DNA from: Actinomycetota bacterium
Lineage (GTDB): Bacteria; Actinomycetota; Acidimicrobiia; Acidimicrobiales; BP-101
Assembly (NCBI GenBank): GCA_030838265.1
Contig: JAUTXA010000142.1
Span: forward strand, 1 to 7,740
Direction of reading: 5' to 3'
Length of the DNA stretch: 7,740 bases
Shown: piece by piece, positions 1 to 6,753 of the stretch
How the letters are laid out: the number at the start of each line of letters is the position of its first letter
Numbering within the stretch: position 1 is the stretch's first letter
The notes under the pieces: generated by a model
Database searches by the model: none
The model's input: the letters and a program-made list of their open reading frames with translations, nothing else
Told to the model about the DNA's origin: nothing
Program-made: the position numbers and the translations under genes

Positions 1-351
1 CGCATCGGTGCCGCCGACCTCGCCCTGATGGCGGTGGCCACCCACAAGGTGAGCCGGCTCGTCACCAAGGACTCGGTCACCGCCGCCGTGCGCGCCCCCT
101 TCACCGAGTTCAAGGAGCCCGCGGGCGAGGGCGAGGTCAACGAGGAGGTGCGCGGCACCGGGTTGCGACACGCCGTGGGCGAGCTCCTCACCTGCCCCTT
201 CTGCTTCTCGCAATGGGCGGCCACCGGCTTCGCCTTCGGCCTGGTCCTGGCCCCTCGAGCCACCCGCCTCGTGGCCTCGACCCTCGCTGCGGTCACCGTT
301 GCCGACGTCATGCAGTTCGGCTTCGCCGCCCTCCGCAAGCTCGACCACTGA
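1..351 (+). CDS. DUF1360 family membrane protein, 5'-truncated by the window edge
   Basis: The reading frame is open from base 1 to a TGA at 349-351; the true start lies upstream of the window. The visible 116 residues match what I recall of the DUF1360 family (related to Bacillus YjcA): an N-terminal KVSRLVTKDSVT block, then RAPF, an acidic stretch ending in a VNEEVRGTG-like segment, GELLTCPFC with a paired-cysteine motif, and two hydrophobic segments. The hydrophobic segments begin after the CPFC motif and again near the C-terminus, suggesting a small integral membrane protein with the cysteine motif at the membrane edge. The molecular function of the family is not known to me; the Bacillus member is linked to sporulation, which need not apply here. 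The gene is convergent with the tRNA gene on the opposite strand. Family assignment is by motif memory only. Confidence 0.8.
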   Translation, partial: RIGAADLALMAVATHKVSRLVTKDSVTAAVRAPFTEFKEPAGEGEVNEEVRGTGLRHAVGELLTCPFCFSQWAATGFAFGLVLAPRATRLVASTLAAVTVADVMQFGFAALRKLDH

Positions 352-381
352 CCACGTCAGTCTGGGGCCCGTCTCCAATTC

Positions 382-419
382 GGCCGCGATTTTCCGCACT
401 ACTGCAGAAAACCACGGCC
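382..419. repeat. imperfect inverted repeat between DUF1360 gene and tRNA-Val
   Basis: The arms are GGCCG (382-386) with CGGCC (415-419), a 3x3 internal loop, TTTTC (390-394) with GAAAA (407-411), one C/A mismatch, then GCA (396-398) with TGC (403-405) around a 4-base loop. It lies between the ends of two convergent transcription units, so a bidirectional terminator is a reasonable guess. Neither side has a clear T-tract, so this is only a hairpin, not a proven terminator. Confidence 0.4.
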
Positions 420-455
420 AAAAGCGCCGGCCTCTGCGCCTGCGTCTTCACTGAG

Positions 456-528
456 TGGGCCGTAGAGGACTCGAACCTCTGACCCCTTGCGCGTCATGCA
501 AGTGCGCTACCAACTGCGCCAACGGCCC
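456..528 (-). tRNA. tRNA-Val, anticodon GAC
   Basis: The - strand folds as a complete 73-nt cloverleaf. The acceptor stem is GGGCCGT with ACGGCCC, the D stem GCGC/GCGC with AG-GG in the loop, the anticodon stem CTTGC/GCAAG around a 7-base loop, and the T stem AGAGG/CCTCT around TTCGAGT. A discriminator A lies at 456. The anticodon occupies + positions 493-495 and reads GAC on the - strand, decoding GUC/GUU valine codons. CCA is not encoded. The anticodon loop is somewhat odd: position 32 is A, 37 is G and 38 is C. A TACAGT hexamer at 544-539 could be a -10 element 10 bases before the mature 5' end, but no good -35 is seen. The gene follows the acyl-CoA ligase by 40 bases on the same strand. 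Confidence 0.92.
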
Positions 529-568
529 GTGGGCCAAGACTGTAGCCGCCGCCCCGTGAGGGTTGCGG

Positions 569-2287
569 TTACATGGTCTCGGCGAAGCTCACCTCGCCCT
601 CGCCCCTGAGCACGTTCTTGAGCAGCTTCCCCGAGGCGTTGCGGGGCAGCGGGTCGGTCACGATCTCCACGTAGGCGGGCACCTTGAAGGCGGCGAGGGT
701 CTCGGCCACCCAGGCCCGCACCTCGTCCTCGGTGATGGTCTGGCCGGGCTCGGTGCGGACGACGGCCTTGACCTCCTCGCCCAGGGTGGTGTGGGGCACC
801 CCGACGATGGCGGCCTCGGCAATCGAAGGGTGCTCGGCCAGGCGGTTCTCGATCTCGACGCAGTACACGTTCTCGCCGCCCCGGATGATCATGTCCTTGG
901 CCCGGTCGGTGATGAACAGGAACCCGTCGGCGTCGACGTAGCCGATGTCGCCGGAGTGCAGCCAGCCGTCGGTGATGATCTCGGCCGTGGCCTCCGGCTT
1001 GTTCCAGTAGCCGGGCATGATGATCGGCCCCTTGATCCACACCTCGCCCAGCCCCCCAGTCGGCGCGGAAGACCCGTCGGCGGTGACAATGCGCAGGTCG
1101 ACGACGGGCATGGCCTGGCCCACCGACTCGGGCTTGTCGAGGAAGTCCTGGCCCGAGTTCACCGTCGCCACCGAGCTCGACTCGGTGAGCCCATAGGCGT
1201 TGCCCATAGTCCGCACCTTGGGGAACGTCTCCTGCACCCGCCGCTGCAGCTCGCCGGCCGAGGGCGACCCGCCATAGGCCACGCTGGTGATGGTCGAAAG
1301 ATCGAAGGAGTGTCGATCCGGGTGCTCGACGACACGCCACACCATGGTCGGCACCGTGGCCCACACCGAGATCTTCTCGTTCTGGATGAGCTCCATCGCC
1401 GCCGTCGGGTCGAAGCGACCAACGGGGATGACGATCTTGACGCCCGCGGCCAAGCCGACCACCAGCCCCGAGTGACAGCCCGACACGTGGAACAGCGGTG
1501 AGGTCAGCAGCGACGCCGTCTGCCCGCCCGACGAGTCGAGGCCCGCGCCACCGGTCATGGCCGACGCCACCGCGTTGAAGATGGTGTTCTGCAGGTTGGC
1601 GATCATCGAGCGGTGCGTCGAGATGGCGCCCTTGGGACGGCCCGTCGTCCCGCTCGTGTAAAAGATGACGGCCGGGTCGTCCTCATCGATGGCCACGTCG
1701 GGCAGGGTCGTCGTGGGCGACGCCAGCAGCTCGTCGAACCGGTGGATGGGGACGGACGTACCCGCGATCGGGTCGGCATCGATGAGGAACACGGCCTCGA
1801 GGTCGGGACACGCGGCCAGGTGGTCGGCCACCCGCTCGAAGCGGGCCCGGTCGGCGACGAGGACCTTGGCCCCCGAGTCCTGCAGGCCGTAGAGGATCTC
1901 GTCGGTCTTCCACCAGCCGTTGAGGCCAACGAGGACAGCGCCCAGGTCGACCGTGGCCCAGAACGCCATGCACCACTCGGGGTTGTTGGCGGACAACACA
2001 GCCACCCGGTCGCCCGAACCGACGCCGAACTGGGAAGCCAGGACAGTGGACGCCGAGTTGGCCAGGCTCACGAACTCGCCGAAGCCGATGCGGCGATCGC
2101 CGTAGACGATGAACGTCTCGTCCTCGGGTCGGCCGGCCGACAGTGCCGGCACCTCCCGCAACGACTTCATGCGCTCCTTGTAGACCCGCATGGGAACGCC
2201 GCCGACCTTGTCCTCGATGACCTCGAAGGGGCCACCGGGACCGGTCAGCATGGCTTGGACTTCGGCGCGGGTCGGCATGGGGCGCAT
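569..2287 (-). CDS. AMP-forming acyl-CoA synthetase / fatty-acid-CoA ligase (FadD-like)
   Basis: A 572-residue class I adenylate-forming enzyme that should activate a carboxylic acid with ATP to an acyl-adenylate and then transfer it to CoA in the cytoplasm. The visible signatures are in order: the ATP-binding loop YTSGTTGRPKGA (about 210-221), YGLTESSS (about 365-372), the hinge region SGDIGYVDADG then DRAKDMIIRGGENVY (about 445-475), and the C-terminal catalytic lysine in PRNASGKLLKN (K554). Length is normal for the family. The specific acid cannot be read from sequence; medium- or long-chain fatty acid or an aromatic/steroid side chain are all possible. The start at 2287 is preferred because AGGG lies 10 bases upstream on the - strand; an ATG at 2278 is the alternative. 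The frame stays open to 2440, but that extension overlaps the cyclase gene and reads as low-complexity R/P/A. It lies 44 bases after the GGDEF gene, so co-transcription is likely. Confidence 0.93.
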   Translation of the reverse strand: MRPMPTRAEVQAMLTGPGGPFEVIEDKVGGVPMRVYKERMKSLREVPALSAGRPEDETFIVYGDRRIGFGEFVSLANSASTVLASQFGVGSGDRVAVLSANNPEWCMAFWATVDLGAVLVGLNGWWKTDEILYGLQDSGAKVLVADRARFERVADHLAACPDLEAVFLIDADPIAGTSVPIHRFDELLASPTTTLPDVAIDEDDPAVIFYTSGTTGRPKGAISTHRSMIANLQNTIFNAVASAMTGGAGLDSSGGQTASLLTSPLFHVSGCHSGLVVGLAAGVKIVIPVGRFDPTAAMELIQNEKISVWATVPTMVWRVVEHPDRHSFDLSTITSVAYGGSPSAGELQRRVQETFPKVRTMGNAYGLTESSSVATVNSGQDFLDKPESVGQAMPVVDLRIVTADGSSAPTGGLGEVWIKGPIIMPGYWNKPEATAEIITDGWLHSGDIGYVDADGFLFITDRAKDMIIRGGENVYCVEIENRLAEHPSIAEAAIVGVPHTTLGEEVKAVVRTEPGQTITEDEVRAWVAETLAAFKVPAYVEIVTDPLPRNASGKLLKNVLRGEGEVSFAETM

Positions 2288-2331
2288 TCTGCCAGTGCCC
2301 TGCCTCCAGGGTTCGAGCGCAGCCCGCGCTG

Positions 2332-3555
2332 CTAGGGCAGGTGGCGCCGGGCCCGGCGCTGCTCGAAGAGGCGGCTGTCGGCCAGGTCGAGCAGGCCCGA
2401 GACTTCGCCGCCGTCGTCGGGGAAGGTGGCGATACCCCAACTGAACGGTGGGGCGCCGGCCTCGGCGATGCGCTCGGCCAGCGCGCTGTCGGTCGCGTCG
2501 TTGACTTCGGGAAGCAGCAGCACGAACTCGTCACCGCCGACGCGGTAGGCCGAGTCCCCGGCTCGAAGGACGGCCACCGCCGCGTAGGCGAGCTGGCGGA
2601 GACGGTCGTCTCCCGCTTGGTGGCCGTACGCGTCGTTGACACTCTTGAGCCCGTCGAGATCGATGACCATGACGCTGAAGCGGCGCCCGTACCGGGAGGC
2701 CCGGCCGATCTCCAGCCGCAGGTCGCGCTCGAGCCCCCGCCGGTTCAGCAGACCAGTAAGAGGATCGAGGAATGCTTGGCGCTCGAGGTCGTGGGCGCTG
2801 TGACGAGCGGCGACCTGGATCGACCTGTCGATGAGCATGTCGAGGCGAGCCTCGGTCTCGGCCGCCTCGTCAGGGGCGATGCAGCCGGCCAGGCAGCGGC
2901 GCAGGGCCTCGCGCAGGCAGACGAACTGACCCAGGACCACGTCGACGCCCTCCCCCGCGGCGGCGAAGCGGTCGGCGACGCGCTGCACCTCGGGGTCGGG
3001 TCCCCACCCCAAGGGCTGAGGATGCTCGACGGCGTGGCTCAGGCCGAGGATGATCTCGCGCGCCAGCGGGGGGTTGGTCTCAGGCGGCAGCATTGGGTCC
3101 CACCGGCACAGCAGCTCCCACTCGGTGACGACCTCGTCGACCTTGGCCCGCAGGATGTCGCCGGCCGCAAGTCGGTCGTCTTGGACGGGCTGGGACAAGG
3201 CCAGAGCGCGCAGCAGGGCAGGCAGATCCCCGCGCTCGACCGACTCCCCCAACTCCGCAGCGGCGAGCCCCGATTCGGAGAGCACGACCAGCGAGGCGGA
3301 CGGGCAGCGGGCCTCGAGCTGGTGGGCCAGCGCCATGCCCTCCACCGTCAGGAGATCGTTCGACACGACGAGCCCGTCGACCCGCGTGTGGTCGCGGCGG
3401 TGGTCGAGCACCCGGCATGCCTGCTCCAACGACCCGGCCTCGAGCACGAGAGCGCCGTCGACCTCGAGCCCAAGGCGCACCAACCGCCGCATCTCGGGCT
3501 CAGGGTCGATGACCAGCACCCGCGGCCGGCTGCCGGGGGGATGATCGTCGCTCAC
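2332..3555 (-). CDS. diguanylate cyclase with degenerate receiver domain (REC-like / helical linker / GGDEF)
   Basis: A 407-residue protein predicted to make cyclic di-GMP from two GTP. Residues about 11-120 follow a response-regulator receiver pattern, but the phospho-acceptor Asp position appears to be Ser65 and the usual conserved Lys is absent, so it is probably not phosphorylated. Residues about 125-255 are mostly helical and of unrecognised family. The catalytic domain begins at DPLTGLLNRRG (264-274). Metal and substrate residues D299, N307 and D316 are present, GGDEF at 340-344 is intact, and an RxxD inhibitory site (RAGD, 331-334) sits exactly five residues before it, implying product feedback inhibition. 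There is no EAL or HD-GYP domain. No signal peptide or membrane segment is visible, so it should be cytosolic. The start is GTG at 3555-3553 with GGGAG 12-13 bases upstream; this spacing is slightly long. It is divergent from the PP2C regulator and upstream of the acyl-CoA ligase. Confidence 0.92.
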   Translation of the reverse strand: MSDDHPPGSRPRVLVIDPEPEMRRLVRLGLEVDGALVLEAGSLEQACRVLDHRRDHTRVDGLVVSNDLLTVEGMALAHQLEARCPSASLVVLSESGLAAAELGESVERGDLPALLRALALSQPVQDDRLAAGDILRAKVDEVVTEWELLCRWDPMLPPETNPPLAREIILGLSHAVEHPQPLGWGPDPEVQRVADRFAAAGEGVDVVLGQFVCLREALRRCLAGCIAPDEAAETEARLDMLIDRSIQVAARHSAHDLERQAFLDPLTGLLNRRGLERDLRLEIGRASRYGRRFSVMVIDLDGLKSVNDAYGHQAGDDRLRQLAYAAVAVLRAGDSAYRVGGDEFVLLLPEVNDATDSALAERIAEAGAPPFSWGIATFPDDGGEVSGLLDLADSRLFEQRRARRHLP

Positions 3556-3641
3556 AGTGATCTATCTCTCCCGGAGCGCGGCAAAGGAACCCTCTGCCTT
3601 ACCGATAGCCTGCGCAAGCCGATCGTCCCGTGCCGCGTCCT
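3556..3641. promoter_or_regulatory. short divergent intergenic region, presumed promoters for the cyclase and PP2C genes
   Basis: These 86 bases separate two divergent start codons and must hold the control signals for both, unless transcription starts inside the genes. On the + strand a weak -10-like TAGCCT is at 3606-3611 and a GGAAC at 3586-3590, but no properly spaced partner was found. I can name no sigma-factor class here. Confidence 0.35.
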
Positions 3642-5300
3642 ATGACCCGTGACCCCCCGACCGAGGCCTTTGTGCCCCACGACCCGCCATCGCTCGAGAC
3701 CGTCGCGTCCGTGCTGGCCGAGGCAGCCCGGCGCCTCCATGGCGAGATCGACCTCGACCGCCTGATCCTGTGGAGCCTCGAAGCGGTGTCCCGACTCGCC
3801 GACGGGGCGACGGCCAGCTTCGCCCTGGTCGGCCCCAACGGGATGGCCACCTGGTGGGTCGAAGGCAACGAGGACACCGAGGACAATGACGACCTCTCCC
3901 CCATCCGGGATCTCGGCGCCGTGCCGGGGTTGCGCTGGTCCCTCGTCGACGGGCGCACCATCGAGATCGACGGCCGGACGGTCGGCCTCCGACCGGGCCG
4001 GGTGGCCGCCGTCCCCATCGCCGGGGCAGCCGGCGACATCCACGGGACGCTCTTCATCGCGCCACCCGAGGCCGCCATCACACCGGCCGTCGCCGCCCTG
4101 ATCGACCACATGGGGGCCGCCCTCGACACCCACGCCCGCACCCTCGAGCTCGAGGCCAGCCGGGGCGAGATCGTGCATCGCCTCCAGGAGGCGGTCCTTC
4201 CGCCGAGCCCCGAGGTGGCCGACACCGACCTCGGTCGGCACTACAGCGGGGCCGAGAGCGCGCTGTCGACGGGCGGCGACCTCTACGACTGGCTGGCGCT
4301 GCCCGACGGTGAGCTCCACCTCTGCGTCGTCGACATCATGGGCAAGGGAGTTGATGCCACGAAGGATGCCCTCGCCGTGACTCACACGGTGCGGATGCTC
4401 ACCCTCGACGGCTGCCCGCTCGATGACGTGGTGCACCGAGCCGACGCCATCCTCACCAACCAGAACCCCGATCTCGCCGCCACCCTGGTCGTCGTCCGTT
4501 ACGACCCGGCGACCGGTGCGGCCCAAGTGGCCGGTGGCGGCCACCCGCCACCCCTCCACGTCCGCCCCGGGGGCGAGGTCGAGCAGATCGACGCTCCCGG
4601 CCTCCCCATCGGGTGGCCCGGTGCCGGCTCCTACGGCGTGACCGACGTGCAGCTCGATCGCAACGACAGCCTCATCGTCTACACGGACGGCCTCATCGAG
4701 AGCACCCGCGACATCCTCGAGGGCCTCGATCGCCTGGCCAAGTTCGCGTCCGAGACCGCCACCTACCCGGCCGCCCACCAGGCCCGAGCGCTGGTCGATC
4801 GCGTCCTGGCCGGCGCCGAGCGACGGGACGACTCGCTGGTCGTCGTCCTGCGTCGTCGCAGCCCTCCCGCCGCCACCAGCCAGCATCCCCTCTCTCCCTT
4901 CGAGTACCGCTTCACGCCGACGACGGCGGCCGTCTCGCTGGCCCGCCACCTCCTCGAGGACTGGCTCACTCGGTTCCCCGTCCCGCGCGACGAGACCGAC
5001 GACCTGCTGCTGGTGGCGTCCGAGCTCATCTCCAACGCCGTGCGCCACGCCACCGGCAACACCGGCGGTGCCGCCCTGCGGGCCTGGGCCGAGGATGCCG
5101 ACGTCATCATCGAGGTCGAGGACGACGGCGGCGGCCCTTCGGCGTGGCCTGTCCCCGACGACGAGCCTCCCCCCGCCGATCTCGAGCGGGGACGGGGCCT
5201 GTTCCTGGTGCACGCCCTGAGCGACGGAGTCGAGATGGAGACCCACGGCCCGCGCACCACCGTCCGCTGCCGCAAGCGTGCCGTGCTGGCGGCGCGCTGA
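3642..5300 (+). CDS. GAF-like / PP2C-type (RsbU/SpoIIE) phosphatase / RsbW-type HATPase fusion regulator
   Basis: A 552-residue cytosolic regulator. Residues about 20-165 look like a divergent GAF-type sensor. After the linker LQEAVLPP, typical of RsbU proteins, comes a SpoIIE/PP2C domain with GGDLYD (about 211-216), VVDIMGKGVDA (about 229-239), GGHPPPL, YTDGLIE (about 347-353) and RRDDSLVVV (about 394-402), so the metal-binding aspartates are present. From about 425 onward lies a GHKL ATPase of the anti-sigma type: N-box ELISNAVRHA (about 461-470), EVEDDGGG and GRGLFLVHALSD. In partner switching, the phosphatase dephosphorylates a STAS antagonist while the kinase phosphorylates it and binds sigma; here both folds share one chain. 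I chose ATG 3642; an in-frame GTG at 3630 would add four residues, and neither has a good Shine-Dalgarno. No STAS or sigma gene is adjacent. Domain calls are firm; the actual target is unknown. Confidence 0.93.
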   Translation: MTRDPPTEAFVPHDPPSLETVASVLAEAARRLHGEIDLDRLILWSLEAVSRLADGATASFALVGPNGMATWWVEGNEDTEDNDDLSPIRDLGAVPGLRWSLVDGRTIEIDGRTVGLRPGRVAAVPIAGAAGDIHGTLFIAPPEAAITPAVAALIDHMGAALDTHARTLELEASRGEIVHRLQEAVLPPSPEVADTDLGRHYSGAESALSTGGDLYDWLALPDGELHLCVVDIMGKGVDATKDALAVTHTVRMLTLDGCPLDDVVHRADAILTNQNPDLAATLVVVRYDPATGAAQVAGGGHPPPLHVRPGGEVEQIDAPGLPIGWPGAGSYGVTDVQLDRNDSLIVYTDGLIESTRDILEGLDRLAKFASETATYPAAHQARALVDRVLAGAERRDDSLVVVLRRRSPPAATSQHPLSPFEYRFTPTTAAVSLARHLLEDWLTRFPVPRDETDDLLLVASELISNAVRHATGNTGGAALRAWAEDADVIIEVEDDGGGPSAWPVPDDEPPPADLERGRGLFLVHALSDGVEMETHGPRTTVRCRKRAVLAAR

Positions 5301-5334
5301 TCGCTGTTCGCCGACCGTGTGTGACGTCGGGCTC

Positions 5335-5360
5335 GTTTCCTCCCGCCGCTCAGGGGGATA
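5335..5360 (+). promoter_or_regulatory. candidate SigB/SigF-type promoter for the CsbD-like gene
   Basis: GTTTCC at 5335-5340 and GGGATA at 5355-5360 are separated by 14 bases. The known SigB/SigF-type consensus is GTTT, about 14-17 bases, GGGTA(T). The -10 here has A and T swapped relative to the consensus. A transcript starting near 5367 would carry a 30-base leader with a good ribosome binding site. It falls in the only sizeable gap between the PP2C regulator and the CsbD-like gene. Confidence 0.4.
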
Positions 5361-5381
5361 ACTGCGAGAACCCCCATCCCC

Positions 5382-5387
5382 AAGGAG
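5382..5387 (+). promoter_or_regulatory. Shine-Dalgarno AAGGAG that fixes the GTG start of the CsbD-like gene
   Basis: AAGGAG lies 9 bases before the GTG at 5397. An ATG at 5390 is closer but out of frame with the conserved protein, so the GTG start is the supported one. Confidence 0.75.
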
Positions 5388-5396
5388 TGATGTCAC

Positions 5397-5606
5397 GTGG
5401 GCGTTTTCGAAGAGGCCAAGGGCAAGATCAAGGAGACCGCAGGCGAGGTGACCAACAACCCCGACCTGCAGCGCGAGGGCGAGGCCCAGAAGGAGAAGGG
5501 CGAGGCCGAGCGTGAGGCCACCCAGGCTCGGGCCGAGGCCAAGACCCACGAGGTCAAGGCCAAGGAGAAGGAGCTCGAGCAGGAAGCAGCGCAGGAAACC
5601 AAGTAG
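5397..5606 (+). CDS. CsbD-like small stress protein, highly charged and helical
   Basis: A 69-residue, K/E/A-rich hydrophilic protein starting at GTG with a strong AAGGAG 9 bases upstream. The N-terminal half follows the CsbD pattern: EEAKGKIKETAGEVTNN, then a DLQREGEAQKEKGEAE-like block, corresponding to the family's KGKxKEaxGxxTgd..l..eGk.....G. The C-terminal third is an uninterrupted charged helix of K/E/A repeats resembling a LEA-type or coiled-coil segment. No Cys, Trp, signal peptide or membrane segment is present. CsbD in Bacillus is a SigB-controlled general-stress protein of unknown biochemical role, and related small proteins in actinobacteria are annotated as microaggregate-binding. 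The gene lies 96 bases after the PP2C/HATPase gene, preceded by a SigB/SigF-like promoter candidate, and is followed by the topoisomerase gene after 34 bases. Confidence 0.85.
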   Translation: MGVFEEAKGKIKETAGEVTNNPDLQREGEAQKEKGEAEREATQARAEAKTHEVKAKEKELEQEAAQETK

Positions 5607-5620
5607 TTCGACACGCCGGT

Positions 5621-5651
5621 GGGCGGGGTATGCGCACTGCATGCCCCGCCT
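5621..5651 (+). promoter_or_regulatory. strong hairpin spanning the topoisomerase IB start codon
   Basis: GGCGGGGTATGC (5622-5633) pairs with GCATGCCCCGCC (5639-5650) around the loop GCACT. This gives 12 consecutive pairs including one T.G wobble, and G5621.T5651 can extend it. The wobbles are valid only in + strand RNA. The ATG at 5641-5643 lies in the 3' arm, and the only G-rich sequence that could serve as ribosome binding site (GGCGGGG) is the 5' arm. It may lower translation of the topoisomerase, or act as a terminator without T-tract behind the CsbD-like gene. Confidence 0.6.
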
Positions 5652-6684
5652 CCGCCGGTCCGATTGCCACAGCCCCGGCATCCGCCGCCGTCGAGCGGGC
5701 CGGGGCTTCTTCTATGTCGGGCCCGATGACCGGCGCATCACCGACCGCGAGGTCATCGAGCGCATCAACGCCTTGGCCATCCCTCCCGCGTGGGACGACG
5801 TGTGGATCTGCCCGTGGCCCCACGGCCACATCCAGGCGACCGGCGTCGATGCCCGGGGTCGGCGCCAGTACCGGTACCACGACGTCTGGCGCCTCCACCG
5901 CGACCGCGAGAAGTTCGACCACATGCTCGAGTTCGCGGCGTGCCTCCCCTCCATGCGCGCCCGTTGCCGCCGTGACTTGGCCGCCGCTGACTTGAGCCGC
6001 GAGCAGGTGCTGGCGTGTGCCACCCGGCTGCTCGACGTCGGCTTCTTCCGCATCGGGACCGAGGGCTACGCCGAGCAGAACCAGACCTATGGGTTGGCGA
6101 CAATCCGCAAGGACCACGTCACCGTCCGGGCCGATCAGACCCTCGAGTTCGACTACGTGGCCAAGTCGGGCAAGCAGCGGATCCAGTCGGTGGTCGACCC
6201 TGAGGTCCACGCCGTGGTCGCCGCCCTGAAGCGGCGCAGGGCCGGAGGGCCCGAGCTGTTGGCCTGGCGGGAAGGGAGGCGCTGGGTCGACGTGCGCTCC
6301 GATGACATCAACGCTTACGTCAAGGAGATCACGGGCGGAGACTTCACGGCCAAGGACTTCCGCACCTGGCACGCCACCACCCTGGCCGCCGTGGCCCTCG
6401 CCGTCTCGGTCAACGTGGTGTCGCCCACCGGTCGGAAGCGGGCCATCGCCCGGGCCTGCAAGGAGGTCAGCGGCTACCTCGGCAACACCCCGGCGGTGTG
6501 CCGGTCGTCGTACATCGACCCCCGTGTCATCGACCGCTTCCATGAGGGCGAGACCGTCGCCCCCGTGCTGGCCCGCCTCGGGGCCGACGTGCCCGCCGGC
6601 TCCCTCGCCACCCACGGCGAGGTCGAGGCGGCCGTGGCCGAGCTGCTGGCCGACGGCGATGCCGCCGCGTCCCAGGCCGCCTGA
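5641..6684 (+). CDS. DNA topoisomerase IB (eukaryotic/poxvirus-like, bacterial type)
   Basis: A 347-residue type IB topoisomerase, which relaxes supercoils through a 3'-phosphotyrosine intermediate without ATP. The N-terminal domain begins RLRRSD...PGIRRRRAGRGFFY and continues through IPPAWDDVWICPWPHGHIQATG, a stretch typical of bacterial members. The catalytic set is complete by motif: R137 (GFFRIGTEGY), K175 (AKSGK), R241 and nearby H244 (FRTWHA), N282 (GNTPAVC) and nucleophile Y291 (RSSYIDP). These positions agree closely with the Deinococcus enzyme's known R137, K174, R239, N280 and Y289. Length is normal. The frame is open upstream to 5512, but that extension overlaps the CsbD-like gene and lacks family similarity, so ATG 5641 is chosen; a hairpin covers it and no separate Shine-Dalgarno is visible. 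It is convergent with treZ. The enzyme is accessory in bacteria, being additional to TopA and gyrase. Confidence 0.93.
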   Translation: MPRLRRSDCHSPGIRRRRAGRGFFYVGPDDRRITDREVIERINALAIPPAWDDVWICPWPHGHIQATGVDARGRRQYRYHDVWRLHRDREKFDHMLEFAACLPSMRARCRRDLAAADLSREQVLACATRLLDVGFFRIGTEGYAEQNQTYGLATIRKDHVTVRADQTLEFDYVAKSGKQRIQSVVDPEVHAVVAALKRRRAGGPELLAWREGRRWVDVRSDDINAYVKEITGGDFTAKDFRTWHATTLAAVALAVSVNVVSPTGRKRAIARACKEVSGYLGNTPAVCRSSYIDPRVIDRFHEGETVAPVLARLGADVPAGSLATHGEVEAAVAELLADGDAAASQAA

Positions 6685-6753
6685 GCTTCTCGACCAGGGC
6701 TCGACGACCCAAATCGGCCATCGGCGACGGCCCCGGAACGCAGAATGCCCCCC

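Noticed and set aside
563..1501. Long + strand frame over the acyl-CoA ligase
   Set aside because: It is antisense to the ligase, rich in H/G/D/L, with no recognisable domain and no start signal.
2288..2440. N-terminal extension of the acyl-CoA ligase frame
   Set aside because: It would overlap the 3' end of the cyclase gene and reads as Arg/Pro/Ala low complexity. Family similarity begins only after 2287.
2341..3645. 434-codon + strand open frame over the GGDEF gene
   Set aside because: It is antisense to an intact GGDEF protein with all catalytic motifs; its own translation shows no motif.
5353..5377. GGGGG...CCCCC as a terminator after the PP2C gene
   Set aside because: It is only five pairs with a 13-base loop and no T-tract, and it overlaps the better-supported promoter -10 candidate.
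3552..5681. 709-codon open frame on the - strand across the PP2C regulator and CsbD-like gene
   Set aside because: It is the antisense shadow of two well-supported + strand genes in high-GC DNA. Its translation is low-complexity G/V/L/R with no family pattern.
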